This document shows, in pieces, positions 1 to 5,727 of a stretch of DNA of 26,847 nt; position 1 is the stretch's first letter, and every line of letters begins with the position of its first letter. The position numbers and the translations under genes are program-made. Location of the stretch: NCBI GenBank assembly GCA_018366195.1, contig JAGZIN010000029.1, positions 1 to 26,847 of the forward strand. Direction: 5' to 3'. The notes under the pieces were generated by a model that did not search any database, was not told where the DNA came from, and worked only from the letters and a program-made list of their open reading frames with translations. The DNA comes from Butyricicoccus pullicaecorum (GTDB lineage: Bacteria > Bacillota > Clostridia > Oscillospirales > Butyricicoccaceae).

Positions 1-83
1 CTGGTATCGGCAGCGCGCTGAAAAATCTTATTTTTCCTGTCACTCAGCATAGCACAGATACAGACACATTGCAACAAAAAATC
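1..83 (-). repeat. Direct repeat copy 1: promoter and 5' end of a second type I toxin unit
   Basis: The first 83 bases recur almost exactly at 388-471, differing by one inserted T and one substitution. Read on the minus strand the repeat holds a promoter: -35 TTGCAA at 74-69, a 17-nt spacer and -10 TATGCT at 51-46 preceded by TGC (extended -10). It reads off the left edge of the window. In copy 2 the same element drives the small hydrophobic peptide gene at 232-306, so copy 1 probably drives a sister unit outside the window. The sister unit is inference. Confidence 0.65.
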
Positions 84-111
84 CCTCTCTCTGTCAGCAT
101 AGAAAGATGGG

Positions 112-140
112 TTGACAACTTCACGATAGGCGGGTATACT
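112..140 (+). promoter_or_regulatory. Sigma-A promoter of the candidate antisense RNA
   Basis: Consensus -35 TTGACA at 112-117, a 17-nt spacer and -10 TATACT at 135-140. Predicted start is near 147. No plausible plus-strand protein gene follows. Transcription runs head-on toward the minus-strand peptide gene at 232-306 and into the shared hairpin at 199-238, the arrangement of antitoxin RNAs in type I toxin-antitoxin loci. Confidence 0.7.
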
Positions 141-146
141 GGAAAT

Positions 147-240
147 AGAAAAAGGGCGCGTTGCCGGTAGACGGTTATGCCCTCAAAAATGTGTCAAAAA
201 AATGACCGCTAAGTTTGGTAGGCTTGGGCGGTCATTTTGC
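147..240 (+). ncRNA. Candidate antisense antitoxin RNA, convergent with the toxin mRNA
   Basis: This RNA is inferred from the strong promoter just upstream and the hairpin at 199-238. It would contain a stem AGGGC (153-157) with GCCCT (179-183) and would overlap the 3' end of the toxin message. The plus-strand side of the terminator has only four T residues, so the RNA may run further into the toxin coding sequence. Its segment 163-185 nearly matches the toxin leader read on the minus strand at 387-363, so both RNAs carry a related 5' element. Ends are estimates. Confidence 0.5.
199..238. terminator. Bidirectional terminator shared by toxin mRNA and antisense RNA
   Basis: A perfect 11-bp stem, AAAATGACCGC (199-209) with GCGGTCATTTT (228-238), and an 18-nt loop. 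On the minus strand it is followed by seven T residues and lies just after the TGA stop of the peptide gene. On the plus strand the T run is short. Convergent genes sharing one terminator is typical of par/fst-like and txpA/ratA-like loci. Confidence 0.75.
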
Positions 241-306
241 ATATGTAGTGAAAAGCCACATGAAGAATGCTGCGAAAAACATAACACGTGCAATCTTTGC
301 ATACAC
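232..306 (-). CDS. Candidate type I toxin, 24-residue hydrophobic peptide
   Basis: An ORF too short for usual gene finding, starting at GTG (306-304) and ending at TGA (234-232). The peptide begins MYAKIARVMFF and ends LFTTYAK: a short basic N-terminus, one hydrophobic membrane-length segment and a terminal lysine, as in small membrane toxins of type I systems. The SD-like sequence AAGGGGGTGA lies at 321-312, with its core about 8 nt from the start. Further upstream the leader contains GGAAAGGAGG facing CCTCC, which could pair and hide a ribosome binding site. An overlapping ATG at 302 gives a longer non-hydrophobic frame and is less convincing. The promoter is at 462-434, which leaves a leader of about 120 nt. 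No toxicity can be shown from sequence. I do not recognise a named family member with certainty. Confidence 0.55.
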   Translation of the reverse strand: MYAKIARVMFFAAFFMWLFTTYAK

Positions 307-387
307 TGCGTTCACCCCCTTCCGGGTTGGAATGGGAGAACCCACCTCCTTTCCTTGGAGGAATGGAGGGCAAATAACCGCCTACCG

Positions 388-471
388 CTGGTATCGGCAG
401 CGCGCTGAAAAATCTTATTTTTTCCTGTCAATCAGCATAGCACAGATACAGACACATTGCAACAAAAAATC
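388..471 (-). repeat. Direct repeat copy 2: toxin promoter and leader start
   Basis: Second copy of the 1-83 repeat. On the minus strand it carries -35 TTGCAA (462-457), a 17-nt spacer and extended -10 TGC-TATGCT (442-434). The transcript starts near 427. It opens with a small hairpin (CGCTG with CAGCG, 7-nt loop) and then the leader of the 232-306 peptide gene. The two repeats are 387 bp apart, as expected for a tandem duplication of a whole toxin-antitoxin unit. Confidence 0.7.
434..462 (-). promoter_or_regulatory. Promoter of the candidate toxin mRNA
   Basis: Minus-strand TTGCAA at 462-457, 17 nt, then TATGCT at 439-434 with an upstream TGC extended -10. The same promoter is preserved in copy 1 at 74-46, which supports function. 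Confidence 0.65.
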
Positions 472-496
472 TACCGCTCTGCAAGTACAGACTGAT

Positions 497-528
497 GTAG
501 ATTGGTCAAACATATTTGACCAACCTAC
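497..528. repeat. Palindrome between the toxin locus and the ABC operon
   Basis: Inverted repeat GTAG-A-TTGGTCAAA / CATA / TTTGACCAA-C-CTAC with one mismatched pair. There is no useful T run, so a DNA operator is as likely as a terminator. It lies about 115 bp upstream of the ABC transporter -35 box. A second short hairpin, GCTTTC with GAAAGC, follows at 536-552. Confidence 0.5.
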
Positions 529-642
529 ACCGACCGCTTTCTTTTCGAAAGCTGCTTTTGTCGTATGCTCTCTCAGCTTGCCTATCTGATGCGCAAACAA
601 TCTACAATCCATCGCAGGCGGAAAAAAATAAATTTTTCCCTG

Positions 643-671
643 TTGACTTTTGCGAATTAAAGTGTTACAAT
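643..671 (+). promoter_or_regulatory. Sigma-A promoter of the amino acid ABC operon
   Basis: TTGACT at 643-648, a 17-nt spacer and TACAAT at 666-671. Predicted start is near 678, leaving a leader of about 58 nt before the first gene. Confidence 0.75.
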
Positions 672-735
672 GATGACAACAAACACGGAAAGAACGATAT
701 GCAAATTTATCTGATACACCAAAGGAGTTTTTGCC

Positions 736-1578
736 ATGAATTACAAGAAATTATGCAGCCTGCTCTGTGCAGGTGTCCTGTCCGCCTCCCTGCTGACTGC
801 CTGCGGCGGCACACCCCCAGCAGCCGATGCAGCGCCATCTGCCGAGAGCGACCAGTCCCTTCAGTACATTCAGGACAAGGGCAGTCTGACGCTCGGACTT
901 GACGACCAGCTCCCCCCGATGGGCTTTCTTGATGAAAGCGGAAAAATCGTCGGATTCGATATTGATGTTGCAGAAAAGGTTTGCGAAAAGCTGGGTGTCA
1001 AGCTCGAAACTCAGGCAATCAACTGGGATTCCAAGCAAATGGAGCTGGACACCAAGAGCATCGACTGTATTTGGAATGGTCTGTCTTGGTCTGAGGACCG
1101 TGCCGAAGCCATGAGCCTTTCCGTTCCCTATCTCAAAAACCACATGGTTCTTGTCGTTCCAGAGGGCACTGCTTATCAAGCCGTAGATGACCTTGCAGAC
1201 AAGACCATTGCGCTCCAGTCCGGCTCCACCGCACAAGAGGCTTATGATGCCGAAGCGCGCCTGTCCGGCAAAACCGAGATGGTCGGCATGGAAAACAATA
1301 TGCTCTGTCTCATTGATGTAGAGAGCGGCGCATCTGATGCAGCACTCATGGACGAAACGGTTGCCAATTACCTCATCGAGACAGGCGGCAAAAAGCTGCG
1401 TGTCATGGAAGACTTTCTCTACGAGGAAGATTATGTGATTGGCTTCCGCAAGGGCGAAACTGCTCTGACTGAGGCTGTCAACAATGCGCTGTCCGAGTTG
1501 GCTGCCGATGGTACACTCGGCGAAATCTCTACCAAGTGGTTTGGCTCTGATATCACAACAGTTGCAGCATCTAAATAA
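736..1578 (+). CDS. Polar amino acid ABC transporter, substrate-binding lipoprotein
   Basis: Captures a polar amino acid outside the membrane and hands it to the permease encoded downstream. The N-terminus is a lipoprotein signal: basic MNYKK, a hydrophobic stretch, then lipobox LTAC with C23 as the lipidated cysteine, followed by a Ala/Ser/Pro-rich linker. The mature part has the family 3 solute-binding fold signatures: LTLGLDDQLPPMGFLDE, then GFDIDVAEKVCEKLGV, and the usual SGSTAQEAYDA region in the second lobe. The length of 280 residues is normal. The start is supported by AAAGGAG 8 nt upstream. First gene of a three-gene importer operon. The exact amino acid cannot be read from sequence; cystine, glutamine and arginine are all possible. 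Confidence 0.92.
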   Translation: MNYKKLCSLLCAGVLSASLLTACGGTPPAADAAPSAESDQSLQYIQDKGSLTLGLDDQLPPMGFLDESGKIVGFDIDVAEKVCEKLGVKLETQAINWDSKQMELDTKSIDCIWNGLSWSEDRAEAMSLSVPYLKNHMVLVVPEGTAYQAVDDLADKTIALQSGSTAQEAYDAEARLSGKTEMVGMENNMLCLIDVESGASDAALMDETVANYLIETGGKKLRVMEDFLYEEDYVIGFRKGETALTEAVNNALSELAADGTLGEISTKWFGSDITTVAASK

Positions 1579-1637
1579 AATGTACAGCCTGTCAGAAATC
1601 GTCCCTTGACCGGTTCAAGCAAAACATGATACCATAC

Positions 1638-1666
1638 AAAGAGAGCGGAACAAGTCCGCTCTCTTT
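1638..1666 (+). terminator. Intercistronic hairpin, possible attenuator
   Basis: A perfect 12-bp stem, AAAGAGAGCGGA (1638-1649) with TCCGCTCTCTTT (1655-1666), and a 5-nt loop. It sits between the binding-protein and permease genes and the downstream T run is short. Such a hairpin commonly lets the binding protein be made in excess over the membrane components. Confidence 0.6.
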
Positions 1667-1735
1667 GCAGGTTACCCCCCTGCATACCGAATTACAATCA
1701 CAAAGAGCAAATCCCTTGATTCTCGGAGGAATTCT

Positions 1736-2437
1736 ATGTTATCGGAACAATTATCAGCTACATTTGATAAAATTGCATCTATGATGCCTGTCTTGCTGGA
1801 CGGCACAGTCGATGTCATTCATATTTTTGTCTGGACGGTTGTGCTCTCGGTGCCGCTGGGCTTTCTGGTTGCATTGGGACGCAACTTAAATTTCGGAATC
1901 CGGCTTGGCAGAGTGTCCATACGCCCGATTTCATGGGTCGTACAGTTCTATCAGCTCATCATGCGCGGCACCCCCCTTATGCTTCAGCTGATGTTTGTGA
2001 TGTATGCACCTTCCTATTTGTTCCAGATGAAGGTAGACCGTTTTCAAGCAACCATTCTGGCGTTTGCCATCAACTACGCCGCATATTTCGGAGAAATCTT
2101 CCGTTCCGGAATCGACTCGATTCCCCGCGGACAGTATGAAGCCGCAAAGATGCTGGGATACACAAAATCACAGACCTTCTTCCATATCATACTGCCGCAG
2201 GTGGTCAAGCGTGTCATTCCACCCACCGGCTCGGAATTCATGGTGCTCATCAAGGACTCTGCACTGGCCAACGTCATCGGACAGCCACAACTCTTTGATG
2301 CCGCCAAAAAGCTTATGACCGGTACCTCCAGTATCCTGCCGCTCATTATCGCCGGTTTCATCTTCCTTGTACTCAATGCCATCGTAGAATATGCGTTCAA
2401 GGCACTCGAAAAAAAGCTCAACTACTATAAAGGATAA
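1736..2437 (+). CDS. Polar amino acid ABC transporter, permease
   Basis: Integral membrane subunit of the importer (HisM/GlnP type), 233 residues. Several hydrophobic helices are visible, and the ATPase-contacting EAA loop is present as YEAAKMLGYTKSQTFFHIILPQ-like sequence near residues 138-160. The motif RGTPLMLQL near residues 79-87 is typical of the family. GGAGG 6-10 nt upstream supports the ATG. It probably homodimerises, since no second permease gene is present. Six nt separate its stop from the ATPase start, so the two are co-transcribed and likely translationally coupled. Confidence 0.93.
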   Translation: MLSEQLSATFDKIASMMPVLLDGTVDVIHIFVWTVVLSVPLGFLVALGRNLNFGIRLGRVSIRPISWVVQFYQLIMRGTPLMLQLMFVMYAPSYLFQMKVDRFQATILAFAINYAAYFGEIFRSGIDSIPRGQYEAAKMLGYTKSQTFFHIILPQVVKRVIPPTGSEFMVLIKDSALANVIGQPQLFDAAKKLMTGTSSILPLIIAGFIFLVLNAIVEYAFKALEKKLNYYKG

Positions 2438-2443
2438 TACACG

Positions 2444-3223
2444 ATGAATCTAATTGAAGCAAAACATATTGAAAAATCCTTTGGCAAGCTGCAAGTGCTC
2501 AAAGACATCTCTCTGCAAGTTGCGGAAGGACAAGTCATTTCGATTATCGGACCTTCCGGCTCCGGCAAATCCACGCTCCTGCGCTGTCTGACCCAGCTGG
2601 AAACCGTGGACAAGGGTGAGATTGTCGTATGCGGACAAAAAATGGTCAGCACAGCTGGGGATAAAGCTGTCTATGCCTCCAAAAAAGCACTCCACGATAT
2701 CACCTTAAATGTTGGTCTTGTATTTCAGAGCTTTCACCTCTTTCCCCACCTGTCCGTCCTGCAAAACCTGACCGATGCCCCCATACGTATCCGCGGCATT
2801 TCCCGCGAACAGGCAACCGAAACCGCCCGTGGACTGCTTCGCAAAATGAATCTGGAATCCAAGGAAAATGCTTACCCCTGTGAGCTTTCCGGCGGACAGC
2901 AGCAACGTGTTGCCATCGCGCGTGCCCTTGCCATGCAGCCGCGTATCCTGTTTTTTGATGAGCCGACTTCCGCACTCGACCCAGAGCTGACCGGCGAAAT
3001 CCTAAAGGTCATCCGAGAGCTTGCTGAGGAACACATGACTATGGTCATTGTCACCCACGAAATGGCATTCGCCCGCGATGTTGCCGACCATGTCATTTTT
3101 ATGGCAGATGGTGTCATCATTGAGGAGGGTTCTCCCGAGCAGGTCTTTGGAAATTCTCAAAACGCACGAACACAGGCATTTTTGAGCCGCTTTTCACAAA
3201 ACAGTGAGCCAAAAAAGACCTGA
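2444..3223 (+). CDS. Polar amino acid ABC transporter, ATP-binding protein
   Basis: Cytoplasmic ATPase that powers the importer. Walker A GPSGSGKST is at residues 36-44, the signature LSGGQ at 148-152, Walker B ILFFDEP at 168-174 with catalytic E173, and the H-loop histidine is H205 (VTHE). The length is 259 residues, slightly above the roughly 240 of GlnQ. The extra residues lie between strands before the Q-loop (about 68-90), a region with KKALHDITLNVGLVFQ. This is common in clostridial members as far as I recall. A strong terminator follows. Confidence 0.95.
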   Translation: MNLIEAKHIEKSFGKLQVLKDISLQVAEGQVISIIGPSGSGKSTLLRCLTQLETVDKGEIVVCGQKMVSTAGDKAVYASKKALHDITLNVGLVFQSFHLFPHLSVLQNLTDAPIRIRGISREQATETARGLLRKMNLESKENAYPCELSGGQQQRVAIARALAMQPRILFFDEPTSALDPELTGEILKVIRELAEEHMTMVIVTHEMAFARDVADHVIFMADGVIIEEGSPEQVFGNSQNARTQAFLSRFSQNSEPKKT

Positions 3224-3252
3224 ACCTATGCGTGTCTTGTCACAAAACACAA

Positions 3253-3292
3253 AATGCCCGACACCGTATAGAGATACACGGTGTCGGGCATT
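3253..3292 (+). terminator. Terminator of the ABC transporter operon
   Basis: A perfect 15-bp stem, AATGCCCGACACCGT (3253-3267) with ACGGTGTCGGGCATT (3278-3292), and a 10-nt loop, then TATTTAT. It also faces the convergent minus-strand gene ending at 3348. Confidence 0.8.
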
Positions 3293-3347
3293 ATTTATCC
3301 AGAGCGCTTTGCGCGGCGGTCGCTGTCTCGTCTCAAAAGCAAAATTT

Positions 3348-3677
3348 TTAGAACGTTTCATTCTCGTGAAAGAACTGAAATTTACTGAAATCAACATCTT
3401 GTGTATCAAATTGGACTAAAAAAGCTTTTTCATATTGCTTCAATTTTATTTGTTCTAAGGGGGTATATTTTGGCAGGCATTTTTCGGACGGCCAGCTTCC
3501 ATCATCGTTTATCAAAGACAGTTGTAATACTTCTAACGCCATCTGCAATCCTTCTTCATCATTTCTCGCACAAGTATTTGCCTCTGGCACATCTGGAAAC
3601 GTGATAGATATGCCGTATTTCTCTTGATTTCTATCATACTCTGTATAATCAAAAATGGCATAGTAAAAAATTTTCAA
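3348..3677 (-). CDS. HicB-like antitoxin family protein, without a visible HicA partner
   Basis: A 109-residue protein with the HicB pseudo-RNase-H fold pattern: aromatic first strand (KIFYYAIFDYTE), then YGISITFPDVPEANTCARNDEEGLQMALEVL, the hallmark that matches FPD.PG....G...EEA in HicB. Start is TTG (3677-3675), 5 nt after a consensus GGAGGTG. HicB proteins normally neutralise the mRNA interferase HicA and repress their own operon through a C-terminal DNA-binding domain. Here the C-terminus is short and shows no obvious helix-turn-helix. No HicA-like frame with the usual GSHHIY-type motif was found on either side. It may be a solitary or domesticated HicB. Confidence 0.75.
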   Translation of the reverse strand: MKIFYYAIFDYTEYDRNQEKYGISITFPDVPEANTCARNDEEGLQMALEVLQLSLINDDGSWPSEKCLPKYTPLEQIKLKQYEKAFLVQFDTQDVDFSKFQFFHENETF

Positions 3678-4191
3678 AAAAACACCTCCGCATTAAGTTC
3701 CAATCAGCTTGCCTCCAGTTTTTGGATACCCATAACAATTTCAGAATTGCACAGTTAATAAAGAGCATATATTTTTTGACGACAAGTGTTGGATTTGATG
3801 ATTGCACCACCACAAGCGACAGCTTGCCTATAGCACGGAAAATCTGACGGATAGATTATAATACTACAAATAATATCATTTATGCTAGAAAAATCAATAT
3901 TTTTTACAAAACAAGAAAAAAATTTGGGAATCATGTATATAATCTGAGCAGAATACGACTGGGAAACAGAACTGAATCCGGAGAACCATTTGTAAGCGGC
4001 AGAAAAAGTCATTGTTCGACCACTTTTTCTACTCTGAAAGACCTGAAATGGTCTTTTTTTATTTCCTTTTTCTATCTGTATCCCTGCGGATTTGTCTCCA
4101 TCTTTATAATTTCTTGACCGTTCTGTCCACAAAATGCCTAATTTCATTTTCACTTTTCCAATATGTTCTGGAACATTTCCATAAAAAAGAG
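3678..4191. other. AT-rich intergenic region
   Basis: No convincing protein gene lies here; the longer open frames lack ribosome binding sites and family features. It contains isolated TATAAT boxes at 3857-3862 and 3938-3943 with poor -35 regions, and two consecutive hairpins ending at 4060 (listed separately) that could be the 3' end of a small RNA. It separates the lone hicB-like gene from the 4-hydroxybutyrate promoters. Confidence 0.6.
4001..4060 (+). terminator. Tandem hairpins with T run, possible small RNA 3' end
   Basis: First stem AGAAAAAGT (4001-4009) with ACTTTTTCT (4022-4030). Second stem AAAGACC (4037-4043) with GGTCTTT (4050-4056), followed by seven T residues. The second is a textbook intrinsic terminator on the plus strand, yet no plus-strand gene precedes it within the last 700 bp. 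A short untranslated transcript starting after TATAAT at 3857 or 3938 is the simplest explanation, but the -35 boxes are poor. Confidence 0.55.
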
Positions 4192-4220
4192 TTTACAAAG
4201 CGCAAAAGATACGTTAAAAT
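4192..4220 (+). promoter_or_regulatory. Upstream promoter of the 4hbD-abfD transcript
   Basis: TTTACA at 4192-4197, a 17-nt spacer and TAAAAT at 4215-4220. Predicted start is near 4227. The hairpin GCAAGGT (4225-4231) with ACCTTGC (4244-4250) begins right at this start. First of two promoters in front of 4hbD. Confidence 0.65.
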
Positions 4221-4305
4221 AAAGGCAAGGTACTCACAAAGTAACCTTGCACTTTCTCTTTTTGGGAAAGCGCGAAAAATTTTGGCGCATTTTTGTTATT
4301 TCCTG

Positions 4306-4334
4306 TTGAACTTGTGCGCGATTTTTGGTATACT
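4306..4334 (+). promoter_or_regulatory. Proximal promoter of the 4hbD-abfD transcript
   Basis: TTGAAC at 4306-4311, a 17-nt spacer and TATACT at 4329-4334. Start is predicted near 4341. An inverted GCGC element around 4270-4290 (GCGCGAAAAATTTTGGCGC) lies just upstream and could bind a regulator. I see no match to the Rex redox operator. Confidence 0.75.
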
Positions 4335-4343
4335 TACGACAGA

Positions 4344-4414
4344 GACAAAGCACCCCCTTTTTTACCCTACCCTTTATTTCGTCCCTCCCCTTTCCGGCAG
4401 TCTTGTGCTTTGTC
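4344..4414 (+). promoter_or_regulatory. 5'-terminal stem enclosing a pyrimidine tract in the 4hbD leader
   Basis: GACAAAGCAC (4344-4353) pairs perfectly with GTGCTTTGTC (4405-4414). The stem starts within a few nucleotides of the predicted start at 4341, so the 5' end of the message would be closed. The 51-nt loop is almost free of purines and contains CCCTCCCC, which could pair with the GGAG ribosome binding site at 4462-4465. A stabilising or translational control role is inference. Confidence 0.5.
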
Positions 4415-4474
4415 AGATATCCTGCCTGAACGGAGCGGACAAATCAAGAAAAATTTTTTATGGAGATGTTTCAC

Positions 4475-5650
4475 ATGGATTCTTTTAGCGCTTCTCTGAT
4501 GCAGGACAAGAGAGAAATCATCATTGCTCCCACCATTTTCAAGTTTGCGGATTTCGGCGCATTCGCCCAGGAATTCGCTCTGGGTGCGCGTGATGTCGTT
4601 CTGACAAACGAGTTCATCTATAAGCCCTTTATGGAGCAGCTGGGTCTGCCCTGTACCTTCGTATTCCAGGAGAAGTTTGGTGTTGGCGAGCCTTCCGAGG
4701 CTATGATTGAGACCATGTACGAGCAGATTCCATACGATTCCTATGACCGCGTTGTTGCAATCGGCGGCGGTGCAATCATGGATCTGTGCAAGCTGCTTGG
4801 CTGCAAGCGTCCGACTTCCGTACATGAGCTGTTCTTCAAGCGTGAGCCTGTTGTACATGAAAAGGAAGTTATCGCAATCCCAACCACCTGCGGCACTGGC
4901 TCTGAGGTAACCAACATTTCTGTTGCCATCGTAAAGGACGAAAAGGACGGCAAGCTGACCGGCGGCGAAACCAAGCTGGGTCTGGTATCTGACGATATCA
5001 TTCCAAACAAGGTATGCCTGATTCCGGATTTGCTCAAGACTCTGCCTTACAAGCCGTTTGCCGCTTCCGCAATCGACGCACTCATTCATGCAACCGAGTC
5101 TTTCCTGTCTCCGGCACGCCGCACCATGACCTCTGAGATGTACTCTGTCAAGGCAATGGAAATGATTCTGGAAGGCTTCCGCCGCATTGCACTCGAGGGT
5201 GCTGATACCCGTCTGTCCTATCTGGACGAGTATGTTACCGCTTCCCTCTATGCCGGCGTTGCATTCCTGAAGGCTGGCTGCGCAACCGTTCACGCAATGT
5301 CCTTCCCGCTTGGCGGCACCTACCACGTACCGCATGGCGAATCCAACTATGCACTGTTCGGCAAGATTTTGGAAATCTACGACGAGTACAATCCGGAAGG
5401 CGAGCTGGGACGCTTTAAGGAAATCGTTGCACGCTGCCTCGGCTGCACCAAGGCTGACGCACTGCGCACCCTGAATGTAACCCTTGAGAAGGTTCTGCCG
5501 CTCAAGCCGCTGCACGAGTACGGCTTTACTGAGGCAGATATCACAGGGTTCCCTGTTTCGGTTATGGCAAACCAGCAGCGTCTGGTGACCAACTCCTATG
5601 CACCGATGACACTCGAGCTGATGGAGCGCATCTATCGCGAGTGCTTCTAA
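4475..5650 (+). CDS. 4hbD: 4-hydroxybutyrate dehydrogenase (iron-dependent, NAD-linked)
   Basis: Interconverts succinate semialdehyde and 4-hydroxybutyrate in the cytoplasm, feeding the 4-hydroxybutyrate route to butyrate. The protein closely matches the Clostridium kluyveri enzyme along its length: DVVLTNEFIYKPF, FQEKFGVGEPS, VVAIGGGAIMD, IPTTCGTGSEVTN and GTYHVPHGESNY all align. It is a group III iron alcohol dehydrogenase with dinucleotide-binding GGG at 97-99 and metal ligands D201, H205, H273 and H287. I chose ATG at 4475 because GGAG at 4462-4465 is 9 nt upstream; ATGs at 4460 and 4466 lack a site. That gives 391 residues, about 20 more than C. kluyveri, extra at the N-terminus. First gene of a pair with abfD. 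The upstream succinate semialdehyde dehydrogenase gene is not present here. Confidence 0.95.
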   Translation: MDSFSASLMQDKREIIIAPTIFKFADFGAFAQEFALGARDVVLTNEFIYKPFMEQLGLPCTFVFQEKFGVGEPSEAMIETMYEQIPYDSYDRVVAIGGGAIMDLCKLLGCKRPTSVHELFFKREPVVHEKEVIAIPTTCGTGSEVTNISVAIVKDEKDGKLTGGETKLGLVSDDIIPNKVCLIPDLLKTLPYKPFAASAIDALIHATESFLSPARRTMTSEMYSVKAMEMILEGFRRIALEGADTRLSYLDEYVTASLYAGVAFLKAGCATVHAMSFPLGGTYHVPHGESNYALFGKILEIYDEYNPEGELGRFKEIVARCLGCTKADALRTLNVTLEKVLPLKPLHEYGFTEADITGFPVSVMANQQRLVTNSYAPMTLELMERIYRECF

Positions 5651-5666
5651 AGTAACAAACCTATCT

Positions 5667-5692
5667 AAGGCAGTACCGCATGGTGCTGCCTT
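5667..5692 (+). promoter_or_regulatory. Intercistronic hairpin between 4hbD and abfD
   Basis: AAGGCAG, a T-G pair and ACC on one arm pair with GGT and CTGCCTT on the other, with loop GCAT. There is no T run, so it is not a terminator. It may mark an RNA processing or stabilising point that allows different levels of the two proteins. Confidence 0.55.
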
Positions 5693-5727
5693 GGTGAGAC
5701 TTATGAGAGAAAGGATACTGCTCTGCT

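Noticed and set aside
202..589. Two overlapping plus-strand open frames of 68 and 124 codons
   Set aside because: They run antisense to the toxin transcript, have no ribosome binding site and read as cysteine- and serine-rich noise. The minus-strand peptide with an SD and terminator explains the region better.
3869..4056. 6S RNA as an explanation for the 190-nt interval before the 4036 terminator
   Set aside because: The 5' half is very AT-rich and does not pair with the 3' half, so the long closing stem of 6S RNA is missing.
3755..4153. Minus-strand open frame of 132 codons upstream of the HicB-like gene, checked as a possible HicA
   Set aside because: No HicA motif, no SD at its start, and it runs across the plus-strand terminator at 4037-4060.
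4262..4334. Rex (redox) operator in the 4hbD promoter
   Set aside because: No TTGTTAA/TTAACAA-type palindrome is present. TTGTTATTTCCTGTTGAAC is not symmetrical.
4367..5515. Long minus-strand open frame opposite 4hbD (382 codons)
   Set aside because: Shadow of the real gene. Similar long antisense frames lie opposite abfD, the CoA-transferase and thl and arise from codon bias; their translations show no family and are rich in Cys/His/Asn.
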